DNA of 64,000 nucleotides, taken from contig OW804097.1 of the NCBI GenBank assembly GCA_942159475.1, forward strand, positions 5,237,685 to 5,301,684. The letters are read 5' to 3'. Positions within the stretch are counted from its first letter, which is position 1. Every line of letters begins with the position of its first letter. The DNA comes from Sthenelais limicola. Lineage: Eukaryota; Annelida; Polychaeta; Phyllodocida; Sigalionidae. The notes beneath the pieces are model-generated. The model was not told the origin of the DNA and made no database searches. It saw nothing but the letters and a program-made list of their open reading frames with translations. A program made the position numbers and the translations under genes. Of this stretch, positions 32,479 to 45,128 are shown one piece after another.

Positions 32479-35114
32479 ATGGACAAATTCACCATATTTT
32501 GGTGGTAAGTAAATTTTCCTAACGGCGCACACTGTTTTGAATGTATTTTTGCATCGGATTATTCAATGATTAGCAAGATTTCCCAGTTGTCCGGTTGATG
32601 GACTTTAGAACTATATCAAAATACTTTTCTATTCCGTTCAGGGTTTTATTGACGGTATACACCGTCCACTCAGAAGAAATCCTTAGGCAGAACTATGGCA
32701 TTGTGTTCAAAAGATTGAGGCACAAACTGGATACTAGAACCAATATTCAATTCATCAAAATACAGATCCCCTTAACGGTTCCGAAACCTTGCCCTATAGA
32801 CGAGCCATTTGAATCGGCCCTAGACTACTATAACCGTTTCTACACCGACTTGGCGGGTTTGCAAGCAATAGTGGGGGAAGCCAATAATAAAACTTACGGT
32901 AGAATTTCCGCCCTGTTAGAAGGGTTCAATGTTAGAGACGCAAGAGCTAAACGGAGAGGATTTCAGTTTATAGGCAATATGTTGAACAGAGCAGTAGGAA
33001 CAGCCACTGAGCCAGAATTCGAAGTAATTACTTCAGACATGAATGATCTTATCGACACTATGAGAAAAACTAAGTTAGATGATATTAAACGGGACCGCAT
33101 ACTAAGAGCTAATGCAATCAATGCCCATTTGGTAGCCAAATCACTATATTCTCTAAGAGCAGAAGCGGTAGATGATTTTGAAAAATTAGACAACGATCTA
33201 GTTAAAATCGTAAACGATTTGGACGATAAATTCAATTTCTCTAGTAAGAACTTCGCCAGTACAATTGCAGCAAGCGAACAACTAGCCAACGTGGCCTCCC
33301 AGTTACAGTATAGACAAGGGGCCCTCGTGTTGCTTAATACCCTCGACTCTGTGGCAGATTCTTATCTTCCACTGTCGGTATTATCAAAAGAAAAGCTAGA
33401 AAAAGCGGTAGAAAGATTGACCATTAACATCAGAAAACATTCTACCAACGCTGTACCTCTAGGATCTTATTATGAATGGAGAAGATCGCTAGAATCTACT
33501 TTTCACGATAACTTGTTGACAATTCAGATCGCGATTAAATATTCCTATGCGCCGAACAGATATACAATTTACAGACCAGTAATTTTCCCTATCCCTATAC
33601 ATGCTCATTTACACGATCCTTACGGGTACACCTTGTTGCAGGAAGGTGATAATCAACTGTTAGCCCTAAGCGACGATAAGCAGTATTTTATAGAAATGGA
33701 TAGAGATGTGCAGGAAATTTGTAAACTTGATTATTCGAGCCATTTTTGTACTAAGAATATTATGGAATCGTCTGTTCAGAAACCTACATGTCTGATTTCT
33801 CTGTTCGCAGGGAACAATGTTGCTATTATGAAGCTATGCCATTTCAAAAGTTTCTTGACCCTTGCTATTCCTCAGACTCACATACCTTTGGAAAATGATA
33901 AGCACATACTGATTAACAGAGGCGATACAGGTATGGTCTCATGTAGAGGACAGCCTAGTAAAACCTTGAAATTGTCAGTTTTTTCAGTCGTATCACTACC
34001 ATGTGGATGTGAAATCCAACTAAGATATGCTAATATAGCGGCTAAAACTTTCGGATGTGAGGAGGATAAATTTACTCTAGCAGTAAAAGCAGGTTTCAAT
34101 TTACCAGTGGCAATAGCATTTAAACTGAATATTGGAGAACTTGAAGCTAGTTCCATGCATAACCAAGTCATTCAATTAGACCTTCCTACAGGAGCAGAAT
34201 TGAGAAAAGCTTTTGAAAAAGTGCCGGACGAAATTCTTGACGGCGGCCTAAACGTAATCCAAATGGCTAATGAATTATTGAATGACGATACTAAGCAGTT
34301 ATCTAAATGGAAAAAGCTTCACCTGACCTACGATCACTTGAATACAATTTCACCGATCGTATGGACATCTCTTATTATATCTACGTTAGCTTTAGCAGTG
34401 GCATTGACCATTTTAATTAAATTAAACAGGTACTTTGGCTTTCTCTGCGTGCTTCCCCAAGCCCACTCTCTCAACCTGACTCGCCTGAAGTTGGAACCAT
34501 ACCGGATCCACGACTTCGACAGAGAACCAGCGTTGGAGGTTAGGGAGAGCAAGATGCCCAGATTTCGGATCGAAGAGATGGACCACACAGACTGGGCCAC
34601 CATCATCTTGGCAGTTGTAGTGGCATTTTTCATTCTTAGACTTATTTGGAAGCACTGCGGCTGCATTAGGCACCGTATGCTGAAGTGTTGCCTGTGTAGA
34701 GCCTGTTGCACCTCCGAGGAAGGTTGCCCCGATTGTGCGTGGCTTACCTTAAAATTCCAGTGGAAAGACGAGGCAGTCTCCATTCGGTTGCAGCAAATAG
34801 CTTACGAGGTGAACTGCATCACGGGGACCAGAGCCCCAATCCTCCTCACCAAGAAGCTCGAATCGAACTGGTGTCTGGCTAATACCCTCTATCTCAGCTG
34901 GAAGGGCCGTTTTGTCCTCAGATGCTGGGGTGTAAACAAGAAGTTCGAGGTAAAAGAGGAGGTTAAGGTCAACAGAAAGCAATCTGCAGTGTTAGAGAAA
35001 ATTATTAACAATCCTTGCACCGCAATCGTTCTAGTGCTAGTATATCCGAATGGAGAAAGAGTGCAGGTCGAGTGGTTAAAGCAGGATCTAAACTACCAGG
35101 ACTTCGACCAGTAG
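32479..35114 (+). CDS. Env-like membrane fusion glycoprotein of the first Gypsy element (2 exons)
   Basis: Proposed exons are 32479-32504 (ATG, donor GGTAAGT) and 32642-35114 (acceptor CCGTTCAG), together 832 codons plus stop. The splice falls inside the signal peptide. An in-frame ATG at 32595 is an alternative start without splicing. A furin-like basic site (RAKRRG, about 32943-32960) is followed by a hydrophobic fusion-peptide-like stretch. This is the plan of F-type/errantivirus-like envelope proteins of insect retroelements. A first membrane segment lies near 34362-34420 and a second near 34594-34650. After them come a cysteine-rich patch (CCLCRACC) and a ~140-residue C-terminal domain also found in the second element (56983-59751). 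The predicted role is membrane fusion and cell-to-cell or virion transfer of the element. Two membrane segments and the long inner tail are unusual. Confidence 0.8.
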
Positions 35115-37039
35115 GTTATTTTGTTATTGTTTTTACAAGCCCTTTTAGTGTTTAGTGATCTATCCTCTCAAACCTTAGTCTACTTCTCGACGCTATGTAC
35201 TAACAATCACTCCTGTCTCTTACAATATAATTTAGAAAAGGATTTTTCTTTTACTAAAATCCGAGCCATCCGCGTGTTTGAATTTTTACATTATGTCAAC
35301 TCAAGTCGAATTATTTTGTAACTATTATTACCGCTGACTCCTTGCTGACAATTCATAATATTGGGATTTCCCTTAAAAAACTGTTAATCAGTTATGTATA
35401 AAAAATGAAACAAACTGTTACTCACCATTCCTTGGAAGTAGTGACCAACCTATGTTTTCCTCCTGTGTTTCGTCATTAGGGTTACCCTCTCGGACGACGA
35501 GCTGAAGCCAGACGCGCCCACCTTGCCGCTGGAGCTGCCTCAGTATGCCTTGTGAAGTCGTCGGGATCCCTAACATATAACTTAACTCTAGGAACTTTTC
35601 GAGCAAACAACAAATTTAATCTTACAAACTCTTAGTAATTTTTTCAAAATGGCCTCAACCCGGCGATAGCCAGTATTTTTTAGTCGTCATACGGAGGACC
35701 ATATAATTACTGAGTATTTAAGTACTAAGTATTTAAGTTTACCTTTCTCGCTTGTATATATTGTGTATTACTTTGATCTTTGAACTGTATAAAATATGTT
35801 CCTACCTGGATAAACGTCCATTTGTAGCGTGTGACAGCTCCAGTCCACGTGTGATCAGTTCCCGGAAGCCGGTGTCGCCGTAGAGTGGCAGCGGCGGGAA
35901 CCACGTAGTTGTAGTTTATATTTTTTCTCTTTAACGCCAGATGGCGAGAGAAGGGAAAACCTACCTTGCCGCCTAGGCACTGTACTGTGCCGAAGGGATG
36001 GTTAAAGTTATATTTGGATTTATGTTGTTTGGTGTGCGAACGGTGTATGTGTTTTATTTTTGTGAAAAGAGTAACAACCAATTTAAGGCGGAGGACTTAG
36101 CCTGTATCTAGGGATTAGGGATCAGGGTGAATATAGCAGGGACTCTTATTCCAAATCACGGGTTGTAGTTCTGGCAGTAAGATATAACAAACACTCTTCT
36201 CCGATACAGTGAGCTGAAGCTTGAGGTTGGTTGTTGTCGTATAACAATACTCTTTCCATAAGGTCGTGACGCGATGTTTACCGTCCGGCGTCGCAGTGTC
36301 TTCTGTGTTAACTGCGCAGTTCGCCACTATTTATATTTTTGTAGGTGTACGGTACAAAACTTTTAGCCGGTGGCGCCATCTAGTTTCACTGTTTGGACCG
36401 CCCTATTGGCAATTTAGCATAGAGATTTTTTGTTGCCTAGATTTTCATTTGTTTGCACCGTACTACTGAGGTTTTGCATGTTAAAACCGTTTTTCTTGTG
36501 TTCATGTTCGAAAAAGCGCAGCTATTGCCATGTTTCGGCCATGAAGTCTTAGTTTTCATATTTTTTGTTTGAACAATTGTATTTTGACGGTATCGTCCTC
36601 TATTTTTGAATTTTCTTTGATTATAACCTTCTTTAGGCCCATTTGCGAAAATTTGGGGAGGCGTATCAAGGTCTCAACCGTTCAAATTGATATTTTGTGA
36701 TATGTTTTTACCCACGTATAGATGTGTAATACGCCATTTGTACCTGAAAATCAACGATCGATTGATTTCTCATATCCTATTCGTTTTTGAGGTTTTAGGT
36801 TACTCGCGCAGTAGCGCGTGCCTAAAGATTTATATAGATTAGACATTTAGATATATTTTAGTCACGTGACCCAGATTCTGGAGTCGCGCGTGAGTCGCTG
36901 TAGACCAGCGAGCCCGATCGGTTACCGCCGCGCAGTTTGGTAACGCAAACTGTACCAGCGTTAACGTTTCTTATGATTTATAAAATAAAATATTATGTTC
37001 TTTATTAACTGTCTTCTAGATCAAACTAATGTTTGATCT
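35115..37039. other. Long untranslated region between env and 3' LTR
   Basis: Almost 1.9 kb with no convincing gene. Part of it (36369-36400, GGTGGCGCC then CACTGTTTGGACCG) reappears inverted at 55081-55112, in the same place of the second Gypsy. This region is therefore shared element sequence, not an insertion. Confidence 0.55.
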
Positions 37040-37056
37040 GGAAAGAGAGGAGGGAG
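37040..37056 (+). other. Polypurine tract
   Basis: GGAAAGAGAGGAGGGAG ends three bases before the 3' LTR and would prime plus-strand synthesis. Confidence 0.85.
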
Positions 37057-37059
37057 CTA

Positions 37060-37294
37060 TGCTATATATAGGTTTACTACTACTTTATTTTATGCCTTTA
37101 TTATATATTACTCTTGTATATTGACATGTATGTATGTATTGGGTAGTAACCCCCCTCTCACCTAGTGACAGGCCTGCGTGCCCAGTCACGTGGGTGACCC
37201 CCGCGTCACCCACCAACGCAGTCTAATAAACACTCTTATAATAGTCATTGCTGTGAACGGACCTTCTTATTCCATCGCTCCCTATAACATAACA
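37060..37294 (+). repeat. 3' LTR of the first Gypsy element
   Basis: 235 bp, TG...CA, identical to the 5' LTR, followed by the target duplication ATTT. Confidence 0.95.
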
Positions 37295-40109
37295 ATTTAC
37301 AGCCGTAAAGATATGTAGAAAAAAATAAAATGATATAAAAAATCACCATAAACCAATGAAATAGATTCTTAACTCTTGAAAAAAATGATTTTTTTTCTTG
37401 ATATTTGATTTCCACTGGAATAAGCCATAACCTAGTGCCCACTAATTTTATGTCACAAAACATGCCAACGGTCTTCAGGGGACCTCTTGGCAGTATTTAG
37501 TGATATCTATTTATAACAAATATGGACATTAATTGCCCTCATATCAATGTATTCTTATGGAAATATAAAATGATCATTGTATTATCACAGGACTGGCAGG
37601 GGATTGAAGGCGGGACACAAGTACCGATTTTTTAAGCATGTCACAATATGCAACGGCCCTCCAGGGTTTATTATTAAATATGCAAATATCTTAATTATGT
37701 GGATTTATAGACCTATCAAAGCCAAGATAATATAGGTATTAAAATATATTCTGCCTATTTTATTGTGCCTGTCATTGAAGAAATGGTTAAAAATGTCACG
37801 ATACACTTTGGTCACGATACGCGATGGAATTTTCGGAAATGTTATGCATCGCGTTGACGCTCACAGAGGAGAAGTATTTTAGGCTACAACATAATCGTGT
37901 ACATAGAAAAAACCGCAAAACTCACAGTATCATGTAGACCTTTAAATGATTCAAATCTGTGAAGATCTCGCAAAACTACAGACATTTTACTAAATATATG
38001 TTTATTTTTATTACATATTTAATAGTGATTATTATCGCATATTTATTTGTGATATATTTTATGTATGGTATTCCTATGCAATCATGACCTTTCCTCACGT
38101 TTTGGGCTCTAGATTCCTTAATATTTTAGCCCAAACCTCACATCTTAATTTTTTTCGATTTCCAACCCTGAAATGCAATTTGGAGTAAACATAAATATGT
38201 GGATTATTAGGTGTTTGTAATGCAAACCAATAGGATAATTAATGCTTAATTACAGTTGAACATCCACATGTTCACGAGGGATTCACTCCAAATATGAAAT
38301 TAGAACTTGGTTAAATAATCACTTCAAAACGGAATCATAATCATATGAAATTATGGACATAAGTTATAGACGCATAAAGACAGGAGGAAATATTACCATT
38401 TTAATTTAAACTCAATAATCTATTAAAACCTATCATCTGTAATAGGCCATGCATTTTTATTAAAAGTCTCCAATAGACCTCTAAGATGAGACGATGCGTT
38501 TTCAGTAATGTCAACTTGTACTGAACTCAATCAAGTGCAACTTCCAAGAAGTTCCAAGTCGGTGCAAACTGATGAGTCACATATGGCCCGACATCCCTCC
38601 AGAGGAATATTAGACTTGTTCAAGTCTCTAGATTAGGCAATTTCCCTTTCCTTTTCTCGAATCTCAACCATAAGGTTGGGTTAATATTGAATACATGTGT
38701 ATCAGAAGATATATATATAATGTACATATTGTACATCACTATAACGTAGTAGCTACATGGCTCTCATAATACAATATGTTATTTGTTCCTACATGAAAGA
38801 ACATTGAAATTGTGTCTAGATGTCAGGGCCTAGCTGTGTTCCTTCATGCTAAATTCTATACAATCTTCAAACCATACACACCATACCAACTACGAATCAA
38901 TAAAATAAATGAGACAACGGTTATACTTGAACAGGGGATACTCATTAAAGGCTACCATAATTAATCGTATAATATTAGCTGTTGACAAAGCCATGACAAA
39001 TGTACTTCTCTGGGCCCTATGCAACACGTGTAAACTGTAAGTCTCTCTCCCATGCATTCCTCCAAATGTGAGTCAGTTCCGGGTGTGCTTTCATATTGTG
39101 AACTTGTGCTTCTTGGGATGAAAGTTTACCTCATCCAACTGCATTATATTCTACTGGATTAAAGCGATAAATATTCATGAGGTTGGACTAAGACATTTAG
39201 GATGCAAAAGGTAAGTGTGTTCTGACTAAATTGAATGGTGTGTTAGGTTTTGAAATCGCTGAGAATGTGTGAGTCAATTCAATTCAAAGATTCTTTATTT
39301 GTAGGTCTTGTTTTACAGAGGTGATTCGATGTCTGGTTACAGAAAGTGATATCCCTGACAACCAGGTCTTCCAATGACTGTCTGTGAGTATTAGGGTAGG
39401 AAATTCGCATTTGTCCCAATGGATTTTGCTAGCCTAGAGGATTGGGCATCTACTCATGATTATTCTAAGTTTATTGTGGTATATTGTGTGCCTATATCGA
39501 ATTATCTGTACTTTAGAGCTGAGATAACCCTTGAGCTAACCCTATACTCAGAGTAGAGAATACCCTTTTCAGGAGACGGTATTGGGGTGTATATTAGGAT
39601 TCAGGATTTAAAAGGGCCTATATACACGATTCTGGAAAGGGATTCAGAGCCATATTTAATTCTCCCAGGACGTTAATAGGTTTTATATTATCATTAGTAC
39701 AACTTCCCTCAAAATGTCATGGTATACTTATGTACATATATAGGTATTGTTCTGGCTCTTCCCATTTACTTTCATACATCTCTATGGAACCTAGCTGTTA
39801 AATTCCCTCTATAAAAGAGAGGGCTTAAGGATTGATTCAATATATAGCTGTAATCTCACAATGTATTCTTTTTCACGTGTATATATTCTTTACAGAAGCT
39901 GGTATGAAGAAGTACACCAACAAGAAAATGATGAAGCCTTTACAGTAGATGAATTGAAGAAGCAGTACACTATCAAGAAAATGATGAACCAAATGATGAA
40001 CCCAATGATGAACCAAACATTAATGTTAATAAAATGAATGGAATCGACATCCCAAATAATATGAATATGTTTGCCCACTGTTAGCATTAGATCAACATTA
40101 AACTAGAGT
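37295..40109. other. Inner part of the inverted-repeat transposon, right of the Gypsy insertion
   Basis: AT-rich sequence without a convincing gene. A short imperfect repeat of AATGATGAACC-like units occurs at 39960-40020, and a TTCAATTCAA-type stretch near 39277. I see no transposase remnant. Confidence 0.5.
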
Positions 40110-40461
40110 AAAAATAGGCAGGTTAAGTTAATGTCAATAAGATTCACCTAGGTTTTACATGAATTATTTGGCGTTAAGTTAACGTTGATACCTCAACGGA
40201 TATGTTAACGTTAATTTAACCTCCATCTTAACCTTAATCATAACATTAATCTTAACGTTAAAATTGAGGTTAATCTTAATGTCAATATCAATGTCAATAT
40301 TAACGTTGACCTTACATTAATATCAATGTTAAGATAACGTTAATATTGATGTTAAGATTAACGTTAAATTGAGTCCACACATTTACGTATATATTAACGT
40401 AAACCATTGACGTAAAGTTGCTCTAAATATTGACGTGAATTGCCGTAAAGTTAACGTCAAT
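40110..40461. repeat. AACGTTAA-rich subterminal repeats, right end
   Basis: Dense GTTAACGTTAA, GACGTAAA and TTAACGTCAA motifs, in inverse orientation to those at 27485-27955, leading to the terminal inverted repeat at 40462-40473. Confidence 0.75.
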
Positions 40462-40475
40462 TTGTTACCTGGGCA

Positions 40476-42705
40476 GGAGTCAAGTGGAATATAAAGATTA
40501 ATGAGAATCGGCTAATTTCCATCCATGTGCACAAACAACCCATTGCTGTGGACCACAATATATGGAATTCACTACCACCGACAATTTCAACTACTCAAGA
40601 TGTTGTGACTGTGCTTACGGCACTAATGCAGTACACTGTATGTATTGGTAACTATGACAGTGAAATGTTAGAGATAGTATCATCTGTTCAAATGAAATCA
40701 GGGGCGATCTTGGAACCTGATTTTGGTGCTGAATGTGGCAACCACAAATACACTGGAACTGTTCGATCAGCCAACTGCTCCATGTTAGTGTGTGTAGGAA
40801 TCCGATGCAAAGGTTGCCAGACATACAGAGGGACACTACGGAAATTAGTAAGCAGGAAAAGGTTAAAACCAGAAATTGATGAAAGGGATCCACTTTTATG
40901 GAAGAAGCCGCACTCACAACAGACTAAAGCACAACTAATACATAAGCTATCTTCTTACAAAGACTACACCAAAAGAATCGAGTATCAGTTTAACTATATG
41001 AAGAGGGACATGGATAAACTAATCAAAGAGAAAGGGCAAGTTTTATCTGATTCAGATAGCAACGACATGTGTGAAATGATGGATGAGTATAGTGGAAATG
41101 TGGAAAAAACATTTTCTGATCCTAAATCATACCAGCGGGTGTTCTGGGAAGCACAAAAGAAATACATTTCCCTCAAATCAAAGAAGGCTATGAGGTGGCA
41201 TCCTTCCATAATAAAGTGGTGCATCTACATGAGATCCCAAAGTGCCAAAGCCTATGAAACAATGAAGCGATCTGGATTCATTGCACTGCCCAGTGAACAC
41301 ACTCTCTATGATTACACTCATGTTGTGCCTGCTAAGACTGGCTTTCAACCTGAATATGCTGATCAGCTCATAAAGGAGGCACAGATGAAAAGACTGTATG
41401 ATTCTGAAGATAAGAAATTTGTTGGTCTTTTGCAAGATGAGATGAAAGTAAAGGAAGATCTTGTGTATGACAGAGTGAGTGGCGAACTTGTTGGGTTTGT
41501 GGACCTTGGCAACTATGGTAACCACATAATGGAGCTAGAAACACAGAGCACCTCCCGCCCACTTGCTAAAAGTGTTCTAGTTTTGATGGTCAGAGGAATT
41601 ACATCCAACCTGAAGTTTCCATTGGCTGCCTTTGCTACCACTGGGGTCACAGCTGATCTTCTGTATCCAATATTGTGGAAGGCCATTAGGATAATTGAGA
41701 TTGACTGTGGTCTCAATGTGCTTTTCATAACTTGTGATGGAGCCACACCAAATCGACGATTTTTCCGAATACATCAGATAGAGGGGCAAAATGAGGGTCC
41801 ATTGGGCCACTGGACTTGGAATCCATATGCCCTCGAGAAAAGAAAGCTATATTTTGTTTCAGATGTTCCCCACTTGATAAAGACAGCTAGGAACTGTTTT
41901 GCTAATTCCTATTCTCACAAAAAAACAAGGGCCCTATGGAAGGACGGCAAGGACATCAAGTGGGGTCATATTGTTTCTTTGTTCAACCAGCATGTGGAAC
42001 CACATTTGTATAGCTATGCACACAAACTAACAAGGGCACACATCGATCTGACTGCATTCAGTCAAATGAAAGTAAACTTAGCGGCCCAGATCTTTAGTAA
42101 AACAGTCGCCAATGCCCTCAGATACCACTTTGACGATCAGGTATCTGAGACCATTACTTTCATCGAACACATGAACCGTTTTTTTGACTGTTTGAATACA
42201 AGAAGCATCACTGAGTCAATAGCCAAACGGAACCCTGATGTGGCCGAATATAGAGATATTGACGACCCAAGATTTGCTTATCTTGTGAATGATTTCCTCG
42301 GGTATTTTTCAGGACTGGTCAACAAGTGTTAACAATAGAGATGGCCAATTTTCGAAGGCCAATCGAAATAGTATGCTGTTGAGTCAGCAAACCCTCCATG
42401 GCCTTGCTATGTCCGTTCACTCCATTGTTGAGTGTACGAAATATGTTTTAAGTCATGGGGCTTCTTTTGTCCTCACACATCACTTCAATCAAGATCCTTT
42501 GGAGGAACATTTTAGCCACCAGCGTCACAAGGGAGGAGGAAATGACAATCCATCAGCCAACGATGTCAGATATAACATAAACACATTAAGAGTGGTTGGC
42601 TCCCAGGCACTGGCACCCTTAAGAGCCAATGTGAAAGGCACAGCACACAATACTATTGTTGATGACAGCAGCATCCCTAGGCGTGCATCCAAAAGGAGAA
42701 GATGA
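40476..42705 (+). pseudogene. P-element (THAP9-like) transposase, catalytic region, frameshifted
   Basis: The frame is open from about 40476 to 42332 and then continues one frame over to 42705. The switch lies in the T run at 42305-42313, a single-base slip. The protein carries the RNase H-like core of P transposases: QDEMKVKE (first Asp), FITCDGATPN (second Asp), and SDVPHLIK before the insertion domain. After the shift comes DPLEEHFSHQR with the likely third acidic residue. P-element transposases cut and rejoin DNA at element ends using GTP as cofactor. The matching N-terminal fragment lies 13 kb away at 27208-27480, beyond the inserted transposon. There is no THAP domain in the window. Either the frame slip is real, or it is a sequencing error in a homopolymer. 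Confidence 0.85.
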
Positions 42706-45128
42706 AAGACCCTCTCATATTAATTATGCATTAATGCTCTAATAAATTTCTGTGATTTAATCATTTACCTGAGACGTACAAGTGCAGTGGCTAATTATTG
42801 GAGTGCTTATATACAGAATTCTAGTGAACATGCCTTAGAAGTCACCATTGTTTTATTTCCCTTAGTGAAAATGTAAAACCATAGTTAATGGATGTATGTG
42901 ATTGATCCTATTTGAAAGTCATAGAAATCCAATACATTGACCTTCACAGGTTTTTTTACATGAAGTATGTCATTTTGCTTTTATTTATTGGTGCTGTAGA
43001 TGTCAAGCTGGTTGTGAAAAAGTAGACTGTTGTGAAAGGGTAGGTTTGCTAGCAATGTCTGCATACTATTAATTGATTGTGAAGGGATTGTACATATGAA
43101 TGAGACTACATAGAGTCTATATCAGCTGTTCCAAAATCCTGTCCATTATATTAGATATTTAAGCACATTTGACTGTGTTGTATATGAAAGATTTACTGAG
43201 GTATTGATTGATACTTGATAGAGAATAAATAAACCATGCAGGTGGATGCGTGGCGGATGCAATTTAGGCAGATGGGAGAATGTTATGATATGTGTATGAA
43301 GAGGTCTTATACTCTATAATTTAAGTGCATGCAGCAGGAGATATTTTAAGATTATCTCTAGAAAGCTGGGAGAGCTTCCTAGATTAGATATCATTGTATA
43401 CATATTTATGTGATCAGAATTTAATTCCTTTCGAATTTCACTCACTTGTAGAATCTGGTCTGATTATTTGCTGATCAACAATGGATCTCTTATATAATAT
43501 GTGATGATACATTGTTTCATGATGAATAAAACGTCTCTCTCAATTAAGACTGTGTTTATGTGTCTGACTAAATCGATCTGATTATGACATTAGGATACCC
43601 CAAAGAAGTAGAGATTGCATAGCTTAATAACCAGCACCGTCTTTTGTGAGGCTGTTCAGGAATAAATTTCAAAAATCCAATTGAATACATTTCTACTCAT
43701 TTTAATATTTTAGTATGTATGAAGCATATATACCATTGGTTGAGATCTGCCCCTCTCAGACCATACACTATAATAGTAAAAAATGGTCAATATTTAATTG
43801 GAATATAAGACTTGTTAAATACATAATTGGCTGATATACAACAATAAATAAAAGCCCCTGGTCCCATCATTAGGTTCTAAAAATCACTGAAATAGATTGG
43901 AAAAGTCTACAATTAATTACGACAACATTTTATAGAACATTGGGTATCTATATAAAAATTATGCTAAACACTGAGCTAATATATTCTATCTAATTAGAAA
44001 ATAATTTTATGTGTCCTGCTTCGCCGAAAAGGGATAGGCTTTTATTCCAAATATTTATTTTTCTTTGGGAGGACAAAATCGTATGTAAGCTCATAATTTA
44101 AGACCAGGCTTATAATTTTGTGAAAATTGTGGTCTCTGTGATCATTGTTAAGGTAATTGATTGGGTTGTGATGAGCCATTATAGTCAAGTAGATCTATTC
44201 TAGGGGTATACTAGGGCCAGCTCAACAATGATTAATATCTAGTGAGGGTACTAAAGGGTATCCCTAGACATCTATAATGAACTACACAAGGAACAGATGA
44301 CTGGAGGGAAAAAGTTGTCTATATGTCGTTTATTATTGATTCTTTCGTGATTACATTCCAACTAATATGCTTTAATCTCCCACCCTCTTTTAGAGTATAC
44401 CAATGCTCATACTGCAATACAAGAGCTAACGTGCCGTCCCTCCCACTTATAAAAGCCCCTCCCTTACATCCACAGAAATAACCCAGGCAGTCGTACATAA
44501 AGTGTTGCAAAACAGTTTATTTTGTCTGGAATCATCAAGACAAGACTATTTACAATAAATTACAGATAAATACATGACAATCCCATGGAACAGGAATGGT
44601 ACAAAATGACTAAAATATCAGAAACTATAGGTGAAATCTTTTCATGAAAGCACAAATAGATATATATAATGAGCATAACATAAAAGTAAAGCCTAACACT
44701 CTGTTGGTGGTTCTTCCCCCAACAACAGGCACTCCAGTCCATGAACCATACATTGAACACAGCATTTTGTGTAGTGTCGTAATAAAATATCATTTCAATT
44801 TCCTGAAACCTATCATGAAAAAAACACTTGATATGCACCTAATAGCAAATATCACACTTGATAAAATTTTATAAAAATTAAATGAATGACTAGGTAATTT
44901 AAATGGGAGAACTGTCATCGCAAAAGGTAAATATGGCCAGCTGCTACATACCAATACATTTGAAATATTTAAATCGATTTAATAACTTAATAACTCCCAA
45001 GAGCCTGAAATAAAAATATACACCTGCAATAAGTTGCTCTTCATTTAACATACTGGTAATAGACGCATAGACATCACAAACAGTTAATTGACATGCATTA
45101 ATGTGGAAGGAAATTCAAACATGTTCTA
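42706..45128. other. Non-coding AT-rich interval
   Basis: Presumably holds the 3' end of the P element, but I could not pick out its inverted repeat. AATAAA near 43225 and an AATAAAACG near 43525 could end its transcript. No gene supported. Confidence 0.5.

Larger units (their letters stand above)
28195..37294 (+). mobile_element. Gypsy-type LTR retrotransposon with env-like gene, internally deleted
   Basis: Identical 235-bp LTRs (28195-28429 and 37060-37294), an ATTT target duplication (28191-28194 and 37295-37298), a TGG-starting primer site and a purine tract define a complete insertion of 9.1 kb. Between the leader and the RT fragment there is no gag or protease, and the catalytic part of reverse transcriptase is missing. 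Pol from RNase H onward and the env-like gene are open. Identical LTRs mean the insertion is recent, so copying in trans by a complete relative is likely. Confidence 0.93.
27473..40473. mobile_element. Inverted-repeat DNA transposon inserted in the P element
   Basis: The left end CCCAGGTAACAA (27473-27484) is the exact inverse of TTGTTACCTGGG (40462-40473). Inside both ends lie several hundred bases rich in AACGTTAA, GACGTCAA and related motifs. Without the nested Gypsy (28195-37294) and one copy of its target duplication the element is about 3.9 kb. I see no transposase in it, so it looks non-autonomous. A clear target duplication is not visible. The terminal CAG|GTAACA and GGGCAG|G resemble splice sites. 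Confidence 0.7.

Noticed and set aside
27473..40473. Reading the transposon as an intron of a working P-element gene
   Set aside because: Splicing at the visible donor and acceptor changes frame relative to the downstream transposase, and a second frame slip follows at about 42310.
44644..44874. Short frame in the AT-rich interval
   Set aside because: No domain, no start context, and it overlaps a minus-strand frame of similar length.
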